A DNA stretch of 64,000 bases, taken from Legionella sp. Lineage in GTDB: Bacteria > Pseudomonadota > Gammaproteobacteria > Legionellales > Legionellaceae. Positions 53,567 through 62,857 of the stretch are shown here, piece by piece. The stretch lies in NCBI GenBank assembly GCA_030680075.1, contig JAUXWR010000540.1, positions 62,001 through 126,000 of the forward strand, written 5' to 3'. The notes beneath the pieces are model-generated. The model saw only the letters and a list, made by a program, of their open reading frames with translations, had not been told where the DNA came from and ran no database searches. Made by a program: the position numbers and the translations under genes. The stretch's first letter is position 1. Each line of letters starts with the position of its first letter.

Positions 53567-53887
53567 AAAGTGCCGTAATAGTTGACAGATAATGGCTGGA
53601 TATGCGATAGTAACGCTGCGAGGTTGGACTTGCTATGTGTCATTCCACTGGGTCAATTGGCGACACACTGATTGGCCCTTTCTATTTTTAAATTAAATCA
53701 TTACTCCGTTGAAGTAACCGAGCCGCGACCGTCAGGGAGCGCCACGGAATTCTATCGCCTGAAGCTGCCAGTATTTTTCACGAACAGTGTTAGAACTAAC
53801 GCTCAAATAGATATTTGATATTTTTTTCTTCAACTCGTCATAATTCTGTGATAAAAATTGTAACTTTCAATGGATGGAGTGTTTTTT
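53567..53887. other. Intergenic region
   Basis: About 300 bases between divergent genes. No ORF, repeat family or RNA fold was recognised; it presumably holds the two promoters. Confidence 0.5.
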
Positions 53888-54592
53888 ATGTTGGAGTCAT
53901 TGTTTAAGAAGGCCGAACCCCTGGTCCCAAGTATAAACGGACGTCTTGAATTACCTGAAGAGTTTGATTATAAGTCCGCTGAACATTTAAAGATAATTAC
54001 TCGGCAAATAGAGCGATTTACTACAGCTCTTGAGGATTTGCAATCCATTGATCGCAAGATCTATATAGCGGGAGGTACTTGTCTCTCTGCTTATATAGGG
54101 ACGTGTATCTTTTCAATAACCTGGCTTTCAATACTCAGTAGCGCTGTTTCTGGATGGTACTTAAAAGCGCATTTTGAAAAATATCCTCAATATCACGAAG
54201 CACTTGAGGATCTAATCAAGACTTACGAATGGGCAATGGGGAAAGACACCGGTAAGCATTGGTATAAGTTTCCTCTACCACAAATACAAGAATTGATTGA
54301 GACATTAGGCCCGTGGGTCACCAGTAATAGAATTCACACGTGGAAAGACACAGATTTAACTACCACCAGCTTGTTTAATAGTGTTCCTAGCCCCAGGAAA
54401 GACATCTCTGAAGCATTCCACAAGCGATTAGCTGAATTTGCTGCCGGCAAACAGGCAAAAGGGTGGAATTTTAGCTTGTATGGAGAAGATGGCATGGGAA
54501 TAAAAGCCCGATGGGAATTGTTGTGCACAAAATTTACATCAGATGTTGTCGATGCGGCTGCCAATTTGTGCTTCAATCACAAATTAGTCTGA
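53888..54592 (+). CDS. Hypothetical protein
   Basis: The 234-aa protein has GGAG 8 bases before the ATG at 53888, making that start likely over 53870. It contains a short hydrophobic stretch (AGGTCLSAYIGTCIFSITWL, then SILSSAVSGWYLKAHFEKYP) at about residues 60-100 and otherwise charged helices. No domain is recognised. It converges with argO, the stop codons lying within 3 bases of each other. Confidence 0.6.
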   Translation: MLESLFKKAEPLVPSINGRLELPEEFDYKSAEHLKIITRQIERFTTALEDLQSIDRKIYIAGGTCLSAYIGTCIFSITWLSILSSAVSGWYLKAHFEKYPQYHEALEDLIKTYEWAMGKDTGKHWYKFPLPQIQELIETLGPWVTSNRIHTWKDTDLTTTSLFNSVPSPRKDISEAFHKRLAEFAAGKQAKGWNFSLYGEDGMGIKARWELLCTKFTSDVVDAAANLCFNHKLV

Positions 54593-54593
54593 T

Positions 54594-55196
54594 TTACAAT
54601 TGACTTAAGGCAAGCTTGACACATAAAAAGAGCATCAAAAAACCGCTTCCCAATTCAATGCGCTGCCAGACGGTGGCGCGTGTTAACGTACTCGCAAAAT
54701 ACTGAGTAGTAAATGTAAGGGATGCAAACCAGAGAAAACTCGAGGTAATAACTCCCATTAAAAACAGATATTGATGTTGCGGAAATTGGCTGCTACCGCT
54801 GCCAATGATCACCAGACTATCAATAATGGCATGCGGATTGAGTAAACTGAATCCCAAGGCCAAGAGAATAATTTGAAGACGATTAGCAGGCTCACCCGAC
54901 ACGTCTTTTGCAGTGGCTGGGGAAAGCCCTTTTTTTAATGCAACCACGCCATAATAAAGAAGAAATAGCACACCAAACCAGGTCATCCAGATTTGCAGAG
55001 AGGGATGCAATGACAACGCATGATGCAAACCGGCGACACTTGCAGAAACTAAAATCACATCACAACAAAAACAAACAACGGCTGATAAAAGGGCGTGTTT
55101 ACGGCGCGCACCCTGGCGAATTAAAAAGACATTCTGTGGTCCTAGTGCCATTATTAATGATAAGCCTAATAACAAGCCATTGAAATAAACGAACAT
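54594..55196 (-). CDS. argO: LysE/ArgO-family amino acid exporter
   Basis: The 200-aa inner-membrane protein has about six membrane helices and the LysE signature GLSLIMALGPQNVFLIRQGA at the N-terminus. DVILVSASVAGLHHALSLHP follows, with LNPHAIIDSLVIIGSGSSQF in the middle. It exports arginine and/or lysine. Its divergent neighbour is an ArgP-like LysR regulator, the same arrangement as known lysE/lysG and related pairs, which supports the assignment. Confidence 0.9.
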   Translation of the reverse strand: MFVYFNGLLLGLSLIMALGPQNVFLIRQGARRKHALLSAVVCFCCDVILVSASVAGLHHALSLHPSLQIWMTWFGVLFLLYYGVVALKKGLSPATAKDVSGEPANRLQIILLALGFSLLNPHAIIDSLVIIGSGSSQFPQHQYLFLMGVITSSFLWFASLTFTTQYFASTLTRATVWQRIELGSGFLMLFLCVKLALSQL

Positions 55197-55289
55197 AATT
55201 TTTGCTAGTTAAATAAACAATCTGGTAATTATCCTCCAAAACAGATTATAATTAAAATTAATCTTTCTAATAAACGATAAGTTTTATTT

Positions 55290-56174
55290 ATGAGAATAGA
55301 CCAACGCGCCTTAAATGCCCTTGATGCTGTTATCCAAACACAAAGTTTTGCACTAGCTGCAAAGCAGCTTTTTGTGACGCAACCTGCAATAAGCCAGCGC
55401 ATTAAACAACTGGAAAATCATTTTGGCCAGCCATTGCTTATCCGTGCGTTGCCTTATAAAGCCACTCCTTTGGGCGCAAAATTATTAAGCTTGTTAAAGC
55501 GCACCCGCTTACTTGAAGAGCATTTTTTACAAGAATTGGAACACGACTTGCCAGGGCGCTTATCCATAGCCCTTAATCGTGACAGCCTTGAAACCTGGTT
55601 TATGAATGTGTTGCCCAAGTTAGCGTTTTTAGAGTCAACCAATATTGATATTATTACGGATGATCAGGAATTAACGATAGATTATTTTCGCCAGGGCGCG
55701 GTCTCCACGTGTCTTACCAGCTATTCCAAAGCCTTGCCTGGATGCGAATGCGAGCTTTTAGGCCACATGGATTATCTTCTCGTGGCGTCGCCTGCTTTTA
55801 ATGAGCGATATTTTAATAACAAATTATCAATCCAGGAAAATATGACGACGGCACCGCTGTTAGTTTTCGACAGTAGAGACAGGCTTCATGAGCATTATTT
55901 TAAGCATTTTTTTAATAAAGTACTAACGCCTGAACGGTATCATTTAGTACCTTCGGTGCAGGGATTTAAACAATTTGCGCTTCGAGGTTATGGCTTTGGG
56001 CTTATACCACGACTGGATATATTATCCGAGCTTGCTCAAGGTCAATTAATCGAAATTAACCCCGGTAAACGTTGGTTAATGCCGCTTTACTGGCATTACT
56101 GGCAACTACCGGCTTTGCAATATCAGCAGTTTATTGAAAAAGTAGCTGAAGAAGCGCGTCATTATTTAATATAA
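55290..56174 (+). CDS. argP: LysR-family regulator ArgP
   Basis: The 294-aa protein has an N-terminal winged helix (LNALDAVIQTQSFALAAKQL, then FVTQPAISQRIKQLENHFGQ) and a LysR effector-binding domain. In the ArgP/LysG family it senses lysine or arginine and activates the exporter gene. It is divergent from argO; the ~93-base region between them should hold the operator. No clear inverted-repeat operator was picked out by eye. Confidence 0.9.
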   Translation: MRIDQRALNALDAVIQTQSFALAAKQLFVTQPAISQRIKQLENHFGQPLLIRALPYKATPLGAKLLSLLKRTRLLEEHFLQELEHDLPGRLSIALNRDSLETWFMNVLPKLAFLESTNIDIITDDQELTIDYFRQGAVSTCLTSYSKALPGCECELLGHMDYLLVASPAFNERYFNNKLSIQENMTTAPLLVFDSRDRLHEHYFKHFFNKVLTPERYHLVPSVQGFKQFALRGYGFGLIPRLDILSELAQGQLIEINPGKRWLMPLYWHYWQLPALQYQQFIEKVAEEARHYLI

Positions 56175-56342
56175 AAGGAGTATTTATAGGATGAAAATAA
56201 TAATAAATTTTTGCTTTTAAAATCAGCCTCTTTTGCGGATTTATAACGATAATCCGATGAGGATTTTTTTTAAATAATTGACGCTGTTTTATTCCATACT
56301 AAAATTAAATTAGCTATCTCTTTAAAAGAAAGGCTGATTTTT

Positions 56343-57641
56343 ATGTATACAGAAAATGAACTCCAACTCGACGAGATTGCGAAGAATAATAGTGAGTTCA
56401 CAGAGTTTACGCTTTATCGGATAGATGCCAGTAATGATGATATTAAAAAAATAGTCACAGCCTTGCATCACAATACGCACGTAACCACCCTGACGCTAGA
56501 TGGTCGCTACATTACTTTAGAGGGTGTACGGGATTTGAGTAACCTGCTTATGAATGGGGAAGCGCCGCTTAAAACACTGTCGCTTAACCGTTGCGGTTTA
56601 TCCACTGAAGGCCTTCGTTTGTTACAAGAGCCTTTAGCACAATGCAAAACGTTAACCTATTTAAGCCTCAACTCTAACCCGTTCGGAAAAGAAAGCGGGC
56701 CTATCACGGCCTCAATAATAGAGCGAAACCCACAGATAGAAAAATGTGCCATAAATGAGGCCGATATTGGTGCTGCAGGTGCCGAGGCTCTCGCAAAAGT
56801 GCTTCTTGGCAACAAGAGTCTTAAACAACTGAGTTTAGGCATGTGTGGAATTGGTGACGCGGGTGCTAAAGCGTTCAGTAATGCTTTAAAAAGTAATAAT
56901 ACGCTTAGTATTCTTAACTTAAAAGCTAATGGGATTACCGACGAAGGCGTTAAAGCGCTTATAGAGAGCTTAAAAGTTAACATTACTCTTGAAAAATGTG
57001 AATTAAGCGACGAAATCAGCAACGAGTTACATGCCCGATTTGAGGAGTTGGTGTTGGCAAATGAAGTTACCCACAGCTGGGAGAGAGTATTAAAAACACC
57101 GGCCGCCACTTTCTTATCCATAGGTTTAGGCAGCAAGGAAAATGCCCCCCTTGAGAAATTTGTGAAAATTTTACCCTATGAAATCCAGCACCATATACTG
57201 GAATTTTTCGACTTGAGTAAAGGTGAAAAAAACGATCGTCAAGCAGGTGACGCACTCAATACGGAAGCCGAGGTAAAAATCCTCGGTGATATATTTCAAG
57301 ATAAAATCAAACGAAGACAATTGGGTGAAAAGGCGGTAGCAAATCGTTCAACCCCCCTTCCATCAGTAGGTACTTCCCGGCACGGGTTTCATGCTACAGC
57401 AACGCCCGTCGCCGAAAGAATCAGCAACAACATCGCAAATACCGTTCTTAAAGGGAAATTTGACCTATATTCAGAATTGTTAGAAAAAGCTACAGAGCCT
57501 ATGCAAATAAACGCGTTGAAACTGGTAAAAGAAATGATAGAGAAACAACCCGGTCTTTTAACAGAAAAAATGCAGAAATGCTTAGACGATCTGGAGGAGC
57601 GTGTTAACCAAATCAACCAACAACCAGGCCCCGCTGCTTAA
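56343..57641 (+). CDS. Leucine-rich-repeat protein (RI-type)
   Basis: The 432-aa soluble protein lacks a signal peptide. About residues 45-220 form six to seven LRRs of the ribonuclease-inhibitor type, e.g. LKTLSLNRCGLSTEGLRLLQ and LSILNLKANGITDEGVKALI. The rest is helical, with a segment ILPYEIQHHILEFF resembling an F-box-like motif (L-P-x-E-[IL]). LRR and F-box-like features are common in Legionella effectors, but secretion is inferred. AAGG lies upstream of the ATG. Confidence 0.85.
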   Translation: MYTENELQLDEIAKNNSEFTEFTLYRIDASNDDIKKIVTALHHNTHVTTLTLDGRYITLEGVRDLSNLLMNGEAPLKTLSLNRCGLSTEGLRLLQEPLAQCKTLTYLSLNSNPFGKESGPITASIIERNPQIEKCAINEADIGAAGAEALAKVLLGNKSLKQLSLGMCGIGDAGAKAFSNALKSNNTLSILNLKANGITDEGVKALIESLKVNITLEKCELSDEISNELHARFEELVLANEVTHSWERVLKTPAATFLSIGLGSKENAPLEKFVKILPYEIQHHILEFFDLSKGEKNDRQAGDALNTEAEVKILGDIFQDKIKRRQLGEKAVANRSTPLPSVGTSRHGFHATATPVAERISNNIANTVLKGKFDLYSELLEKATEPMQINALKLVKEMIEKQPGLLTEKMQKCLDDLEERVNQINQQPGPAA

Positions 57642-57647
57642 TTCACC

Positions 57648-58001
57648 TTAGTTAATTTCTACGTTTATTGTTCCCTCGTCAACACGCGTTGAGTAAATTT
57701 TCAAATCCTTAGGTCTACTTACTTTTCCAAGCAGAGGACCAATACCTGGTGGCCAGGTTGACCAGCAATTGGCTTTTCCGGTGTTCATGTCAAATTCGCT
57801 CTTATGAAAAGGGCACACAATAGCGCACTCTTCTGTAATTTTTCCTTTAACCAGAGGTAGTTTTAGATGCGGGCACTGGGATTGCATGGCATGCACTTTA
57901 CCTTGATGCCAGATGAATAAAATTTTATGCCCATCAATTACACTGGTATGCCGTATTTTTTGTTGTAACAGGCTCAATTCGATTGCTTTTTTCCACGCCA
58001 T
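57648..58001 (-). CDS. Rieske [2Fe-2S] protein
   Basis: The 117-aa soluble protein has the Rieske cluster motif C-x-H...C-x-x-H: SQCPHLKLPLVKG and AIVCPFHKSEFDM. It resembles small ferredoxin-like components of dioxygenase or nitrite-reductase systems. The ATG at 58001 has AAGGA about 8 bases upstream, and the frame extends to a TTG at 58022. Its stop is 7 bases from the LRR stop (convergent). The redox partner is unknown. Confidence 0.9.
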   Translation of the reverse strand: MAWKKAIELSLLQQKIRHTSVIDGHKILFIWHQGKVHAMQSQCPHLKLPLVKGKITEECAIVCPFHKSEFDMNTGKANCWSTWPPGIGPLLGKVSRPKDLKIYSTRVDEGTINVEIN

Positions 58002-58100
58002 TATGAAGTTCCTTGCTGACAAGTCGACGGTATCATAGCAGTGTCATGTAAATAAGTCAGTCGATTACGCATTTTTAAGCGATTCCTTCGCGAAACAACA

Positions 58101-58166
58101 TTGCAAGTTACGCCACTAGGGGTATAAAATGCGACATTAAATTTTTGCGGCCCTGAATACCCCTAG
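58101..58166 (+). promoter_or_regulatory. Promoter with operator-like inverted repeat for the cytochrome operon
   Basis: TTGCAA (58101-58106), 16 bases and TATAAA (58123-58128) form a plausible sigma-70 promoter with a start near 58135. A perfect 10-bp inverted repeat, CTAGGGGTAT (58116-58125) and ATACCCCTAG (58157-58166), overlaps the -10 box and reappears 31 bases downstream. AAGGAGGGAGC then precedes the GTG at 58189. The left arm would not be transcribed, so a DNA operator is more likely than an RNA hairpin. Confidence 0.55.
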
Positions 58167-58188
58167 GTAACTCGATTAAGGAGGGAGC

Positions 58189-59868
58189 GTGCGCTCTTTG
58201 TTGAAAAACAACACAATATTGCTGGTTGTATTATTATGTCCACTGCTATTAACTGTTCGCTTGAATGCAGCAGTTCCTGCGAATACTGCTAATACAGGCA
58301 AATCCACTGACATGGTAAAAGAAACCGGTGCAGCGAAAGCTGTGGATGCAGCCACCGATACTATTAAACATGCTGACAAGGCGACGATAGTCAATGCTGC
58401 TAAAACAGGCGATGACGTGGCCCCAGTCAATGAGCCTTATCTTGATTTCTACCCTACTTACCCCCCTACAACAGCCGCTCAGGGTGATAACGCAAAGCTA
58501 GTCCAGAAGGGCGAGTATCTGGCCAAAATGGGTGATTGTATTTCTTGCCATACCAACGTTAAGGGAGGTACGGCGGCATACGCGGGCGGCCTACCTATTA
58601 ATACCCCCTTTGGAACCTTCTATACGCCTAACATTACCCCCGATAAAGAAACGGGTATAGGCAACTGGACTGAAGCTGATTTTATCCGCGCACTAAAAGA
58701 AGGCCGCGACCCGCAAGGGAGAAATTATTTCCCCGTATTTCCTTATGTTTATTTTTCAAAAATGAGCGAAGATGATATACGTGCCTTGTATGCTTATTTC
58801 ATGAGTATCCCTGCGGTAAAACTGCAAAACAAATCGCTGCCATTTCCATTTAATGTTCCTGGTGCACGCTTTACACTATGGGGCTGGAATTTGCTTTTCT
58901 TCTTTCCTGAGGACGATGAGTTTGTCTATGAAGACGACCGATCGCCTGCCTGGAACCGCGGTAAATACATTGTTGATACGCTTGGTCACTGCAGTATGTG
59001 CCATACGCCACTCAATGTCTTTGGGGCCCCTAAAAATCGGTTTTACCTGACTGGCGGGTTTATTGACGGATTTTGGGCGCCTAATATTACCAAATACGGT
59101 TTGCGCTCAGCCAGTCACCATGAAGTGGCTGATGTATTCGTTGATGGGCAATTAATTAACAGGGCAGGCCCTGTCGCAGGGCCCATGGCCGAAGTAAATC
59201 ATAATAGTCTCAGTTACATGACAGATGAAGACAGAATGGCTATTGCAACTTACCTCAAAACAGTTGTAAGTGACGAGCCTCTTGGTTTGCCCGGATCTGA
59301 TGAGCAACCTACGTTAAAACGCGGTAAGCAGGTTTATGTAAAGGCTTGTATTATCTGCCATCAGGACGGAAAAATGGGTGCTCCTTTAAATGGGGATGGT
59401 GCTAATTGGTACAAGCGCTTAAAGACAAGCGGATTAACAGGGCTTTATCGCCATACTATTCATGGGTACAACAGCATGCCTGTAAAAGGTGCCTGCGTTA
59501 CTTGTACCGATAATGACTTGATAGCAGCTACGGACTATATCCTTAATAACTCTCTTTCTCGCTCCCAATGGCGAGATCTGGCTGGTGGACGCTCAGCAAA
59601 ATACCCTGCTAATGGCAAGGATATTTATAATGAAAATTGCAGTATGTGCCACAATGAAGGCCAAAACGGTGCGCCTAAAATCGGCGATAAAGTTGTGTGG
59701 GCACCGTTAATTGCACAGAATATGGATGTATTAATCAAAAACACCCTGAATAGTGCAGCGCATCCAAAAAATGGAGGCTGCAAACTTTGCACTACCGGTG
59801 AAATAATGGAAGCAATTAAATATATAGTGAGTCAATCGAAAACCGAGGGAAATTATTCCTTGTGGTAA
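58189..59868 (+). CDS. Tetraheme c-type cytochrome
   Basis: The 559-aa exported protein starts at a GTG with a strong AAGGAGG site. The signal peptide is about residues 1-28. Four heme-binding sites are visible: CISCH (117-121), CSMCH (268-272), CIICH (387-391) and CSMCH (484-488). The first two lie in domains like the dehydrogenase cytochrome subunit (GGLPINTPFGTFYTPNITPD). The last two are cytochrome c5-like, each followed by an extra CxxC (CVTC, CKLC). It lies directly upstream of coxB and probably delivers electrons to the oxidase. Confidence 0.93.
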   Translation: MRSLLKNNTILLVVLLCPLLLTVRLNAAVPANTANTGKSTDMVKETGAAKAVDAATDTIKHADKATIVNAAKTGDDVAPVNEPYLDFYPTYPPTTAAQGDNAKLVQKGEYLAKMGDCISCHTNVKGGTAAYAGGLPINTPFGTFYTPNITPDKETGIGNWTEADFIRALKEGRDPQGRNYFPVFPYVYFSKMSEDDIRALYAYFMSIPAVKLQNKSLPFPFNVPGARFTLWGWNLLFFFPEDDEFVYEDDRSPAWNRGKYIVDTLGHCSMCHTPLNVFGAPKNRFYLTGGFIDGFWAPNITKYGLRSASHHEVADVFVDGQLINRAGPVAGPMAEVNHNSLSYMTDEDRMAIATYLKTVVSDEPLGLPGSDEQPTLKRGKQVYVKACIICHQDGKMGAPLNGDGANWYKRLKTSGLTGLYRHTIHGYNSMPVKGACVTCTDNDLIAATDYILNNSLSRSQWRDLAGGRSAKYPANGKDIYNENCSMCHNEGQNGAPKIGDKVVWAPLIAQNMDVLIKNTLNSAAHPKNGGCKLCTTGEIMEAIKYIVSQSKTEGNYSLW

Positions 59869-59892
59869 TCGTTATTCCTGGGTTAAACGATC

Positions 59893-59912
59893 AGCCTGAA
59901 CGGTATTCAGGC
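59893..59912 (+). other. Hairpin between cytochrome c and coxB genes
   Basis: Perfect 8-bp stem agcctgaa/ttcaggct with a 4-base loop, 24 bases after the cytochrome stop and before the coxB Shine-Dalgarno. It may be a processing or attenuation site within the operon. Confidence 0.4.
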
Positions 59913-59935
59913 TATTAAATGAGGTGAGGACGGGG

Positions 59936-61141
59936 ATGTTAAACAGGTTTCGGGTAAGTAAATCACTTGCCGTTTTGGCTGGACTGGTAACAGGGCCGTC
60001 TGCAATGGCGGCGGCAGATTATTGGCAGCTTAATATGCCTAAGGGTGTAACGCCTTTAAGCAAGCATATGTACGATCTTCATATGATCGCTATGATCATC
60101 TGTGCTTTAATAGGCTTGGTGGTGTTTGGTGTAATGTTTTATTCACTCATTCACCATCGGAAGTCGAAAGGAGTAACGCCTGCTTCATTTCATGACAATA
60201 TTCGTCTGGAAATTGTATGGTCTATTATCCCTTTTCTAATTCTTGTGGGGTTAGCTGTGCCTGCTACCAGAATCCTCATTCAAATGGATGATTCCAGCGA
60301 ATCAGATGTCACCATTAAAATCGTTGGCTCCCAATGGAAATGGCAGTATCAATATCTGGATCAGGGCATTAGTTATTTCAGTAATCTTGCTACGCCTTAT
60401 GATCAAATCCAGAATAAAGAAAAAAAAGGTCAATGGTATCTTTTGGAAGTTGATAAACCACTGGTATTACCCACACACAAAAAAATTCGGTTTCTGGTCA
60501 CATCTACTGATGTTATTCATTCCTGGTGGGTACCTGATTTGGGTATCAAGCGCGATGCCATGCCCGGATTTATGTATGAAGCGTGGGCAATCATAGAAAA
60601 GCCCGGCGTCTATCGTGGGCAGTGCACAGAGCTCTGCGGTATTAATCACGCTTTTATGCCAATTGTCGTGAAAGCGGTCAGTGAAGAAGATTTTACCAAA
60701 TGGGTAGCGCAACAAACTAAAGCAGCAGATCAGTATGCAATGACTGAAAATAATAGTGCCGCGCAAAAAAATATGACGCAGGCAGAGCTTATGACAATGG
60801 GCAAAGCCAAATACGAGCAAATTTGCCTTGCATGTCATAAAGCGGACGGTAAAGGACAGCCTCCACTATATCCGGCACTTAAAGGCAGTTCCATATCAGT
60901 CGGAAAACCCGTTTCAAGGCACATAAGCCTCGTATTGAACGGTGTATTAGGCACCGCCATGCAAGCGTATAAAGATCAATTAACGGATGCTGAGATAGCG
61001 GCTATTGTTACTTATGAACGTAACGCTTGGGAAAACAACACAGGTGATGTGATTCAGCCAGCAGAGGTTGCGATAGTGCGCAAAGGGGATGCTCAAGAGC
61101 CCAAAGTAGTGGATAAAGCTAAAGTTGGAGGTTTGCAATGA
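59936..61141 (+). CDS. coxB: Cytochrome c oxidase subunit II with C-terminal cytochrome c domain
   Basis: The 401-aa protein has a signal peptide, two membrane helices (MIAMIICALIGLVVFGVMFY; IVWSIIPFLILVGLAV) and a cupredoxin domain with the CuA site CTELCGINHAFMP. The extra C-terminal domain carries the heme site CLACH, so this is the caa3-like fused type. The ATG at 59936 (after GAGGACGGGG) is preferred over the GTG at 59924. It overlaps coxA by 4 bases. Confidence 0.96.
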   Translation: MLNRFRVSKSLAVLAGLVTGPSAMAAADYWQLNMPKGVTPLSKHMYDLHMIAMIICALIGLVVFGVMFYSLIHHRKSKGVTPASFHDNIRLEIVWSIIPFLILVGLAVPATRILIQMDDSSESDVTIKIVGSQWKWQYQYLDQGISYFSNLATPYDQIQNKEKKGQWYLLEVDKPLVLPTHKKIRFLVTSTDVIHSWWVPDLGIKRDAMPGFMYEAWAIIEKPGVYRGQCTELCGINHAFMPIVVKAVSEEDFTKWVAQQTKAADQYAMTENNSAAQKNMTQAELMTMGKAKYEQICLACHKADGKGQPPLYPALKGSSISVGKPVSRHISLVLNGVLGTAMQAYKDQLTDAEIAAIVTYERNAWENNTGDVIQPAEVAIVRKGDAQEPKVVDKAKVGGLQ

Positions 61142-62751
61142 ATAACGCGATAGCGCACGATGTAGAAAGTCATGACGCACATGACGACCATGGCCCTGAG
61201 CAAGGTAAAGGTATTTTAGGTTTTATGAAGCGCTGGTTATTCACGACCAACCATAAAGATATTGGTACGCTGTATTTATGGCTCGCCATGTTTAGTTTTT
61301 TTGTGGCGGGTGGTATGGCTTTGCTAATCAGAGCGGAGCTTTTTCAACCAGGGCATCGTTTTATCGACCCCAATTTTTTTAATCAAATGACCACGATGCA
61401 TGGTCTAATCATGCTTTTTGGGGTGGTAATGCCCGCCTTTACCGGTATGGCAAACTGGCAAATCCCAATGATGATTGGGGCGCCTGATATGGCATTGCCG
61501 CGATTAAATAACTGGAGCTTCTGGCTGTTACCGTTTGCGTTTGTGCTGTTAGGCTCAACGATGTTTCACAGCGGTGGCGGGCCTAACTTTGGCTGGACTA
61601 TGTATGCACCTTTGTCTACCAAATTTGCGCCTCCCAGCACTGATTTTATGATTTTTTCAGTTCATATGATGGGTCTTTCTTCAATCATGGGGTCCATCAA
61701 TATCATTGCAACCATTCTAAACATGCGCGCACCTGGCATGACATTAATGAAAATGCCCATGTTTGTTTGGACGTGGCTAATTACAGCCTTCTTGTTGATA
61801 GCGATTATGCCCGTACTAGCTGGTGCTGTTACCATGATGTTGGCAGATAGACATTTTGGGACGAGCTTTTTTGAAGCGGCAGGTGGTGGTGATCCTGTGT
61901 TGTTTCAACACATTTTCTGGTTCTTTGGGCATCCTGAAGTATACGTTTTGGTATTGCCAGCGTTTGGGGTGATATCTGAAATTATTCCCACATTTAGTCG
62001 AAAGCCTTTGTTTGGTTATCACTTTATGGTTTATGCAACGGTGAGCATTGCCTTATTGTCGTTTATCGTTTGGGTGCATCATATGTTCACCACAGGGGTT
62101 CCCTTAGGCGCTGAGTTGTTTTTCATGTATACAACAATGCTTATTTCTGTGCCCACCGGGATTAAAGTTTTTAACTGGGTAAGTACCATGTTTAAAGGGG
62201 CAATGACGTTTGAAACGCCGATGCTCTTTGCTGTGGCCTTTGTGTTTTTATTTACTATTGGTGGCTTTACGGGTCTGATGCTTGCATTAGTTCCGGCAGA
62301 CTTTCAGTATCAGGATACTTATTTCGTCGTTGGTCATTTCCATTATGTGCTGGTGCCTGGGGTGATTTTTGCCCTTTTTGCGGCAACTTATTATTGGATT
62401 CCGAAGTGGACTGGCCATATGTACAATGAATGTATGGGTAAATGGCATTTCTGGCTGTCAGTTATTTCAGTGAATATCGCCTTTTTCCCGATGCACTTTC
62501 TGGGTCTTGCCGGAATGCCTCGTCGAATCCCGGACTATGCGTTACAGTTCGCCAATTTTAATATGATCTCGACAATCGGTGCGTTTATTTTTGGTTTCTC
62601 CCAATTGTTATTTTTATATAATGTAATTGCCACGGTTCGCGGCGGCAAAAAAGTCGATGGCCAAGTGTGGGAAGCGGCTCACGGGTTAGAATGGACCCTA
62701 TCGTCGCCACCGCCTTATCATAGTTTTATTACACCACCTCATATTCATTAA
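61138..62751 (+). CDS. coxA: Cytochrome c oxidase subunit I
   Basis: The 537-aa heme-copper oxidase subunit has about twelve membrane helices. Key sites: MTTMHGLIMLFG (heme a ligand His), FFGHPEVYVLVLPAFG (CuB His and cross-linked Tyr), WVHHMFTTG (CuB His pair) and VVGHFHYVLVPG (heme ligands). It reduces oxygen to water and pumps protons. It is translationally coupled to coxB by ATGA overlap. Confidence 0.98.
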   Translation: MNNAIAHDVESHDAHDDHGPEQGKGILGFMKRWLFTTNHKDIGTLYLWLAMFSFFVAGGMALLIRAELFQPGHRFIDPNFFNQMTTMHGLIMLFGVVMPAFTGMANWQIPMMIGAPDMALPRLNNWSFWLLPFAFVLLGSTMFHSGGGPNFGWTMYAPLSTKFAPPSTDFMIFSVHMMGLSSIMGSINIIATILNMRAPGMTLMKMPMFVWTWLITAFLLIAIMPVLAGAVTMMLADRHFGTSFFEAAGGGDPVLFQHIFWFFGHPEVYVLVLPAFGVISEIIPTFSRKPLFGYHFMVYATVSIALLSFIVWVHHMFTTGVPLGAELFFMYTTMLISVPTGIKVFNWVSTMFKGAMTFETPMLFAVAFVFLFTIGGFTGLMLALVPADFQYQDTYFVVGHFHYVLVPGVIFALFAATYYWIPKWTGHMYNECMGKWHFWLSVISVNIAFFPMHFLGLAGMPRRIPDYALQFANFNMISTIGAFIFGFSQLLFLYNVIATVRGGKKVDGQVWEAAHGLEWTLSSPPPYHSFITPPHIH

Positions 62752-62773
62752 ATTCCGGCCGTGGGGAGTTAAG

Positions 62774-62796
62774 CCCAGCGTGGTTTACGCACTGGG
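62774..62796 (+). other. Intra-operon hairpin between coxA and ctaG
   Basis: cccagcgt (62774-62781) pairs with acgc-a-ctggg (62787-62796), with one bulged base and a 5-base loop. It sits between coxA and ctaG and could tune the relative expression of the catalytic subunits and the assembly factor. Confidence 0.4.
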
Positions 62797-62857
62797 TTGA
62801 CCTCTTGCACCGGGAAGTTTGAGTTGTAGTTGTAATGTATTTTGGAGGAAAAGTGGT

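Noticed and set aside
62819..62857. Longer N-terminus for CtaG (MSCSCNVFWRKSG)
   Set aside because: The GGAGG site lies inside this extension, and the family N-terminus begins at the GTG at 62858.
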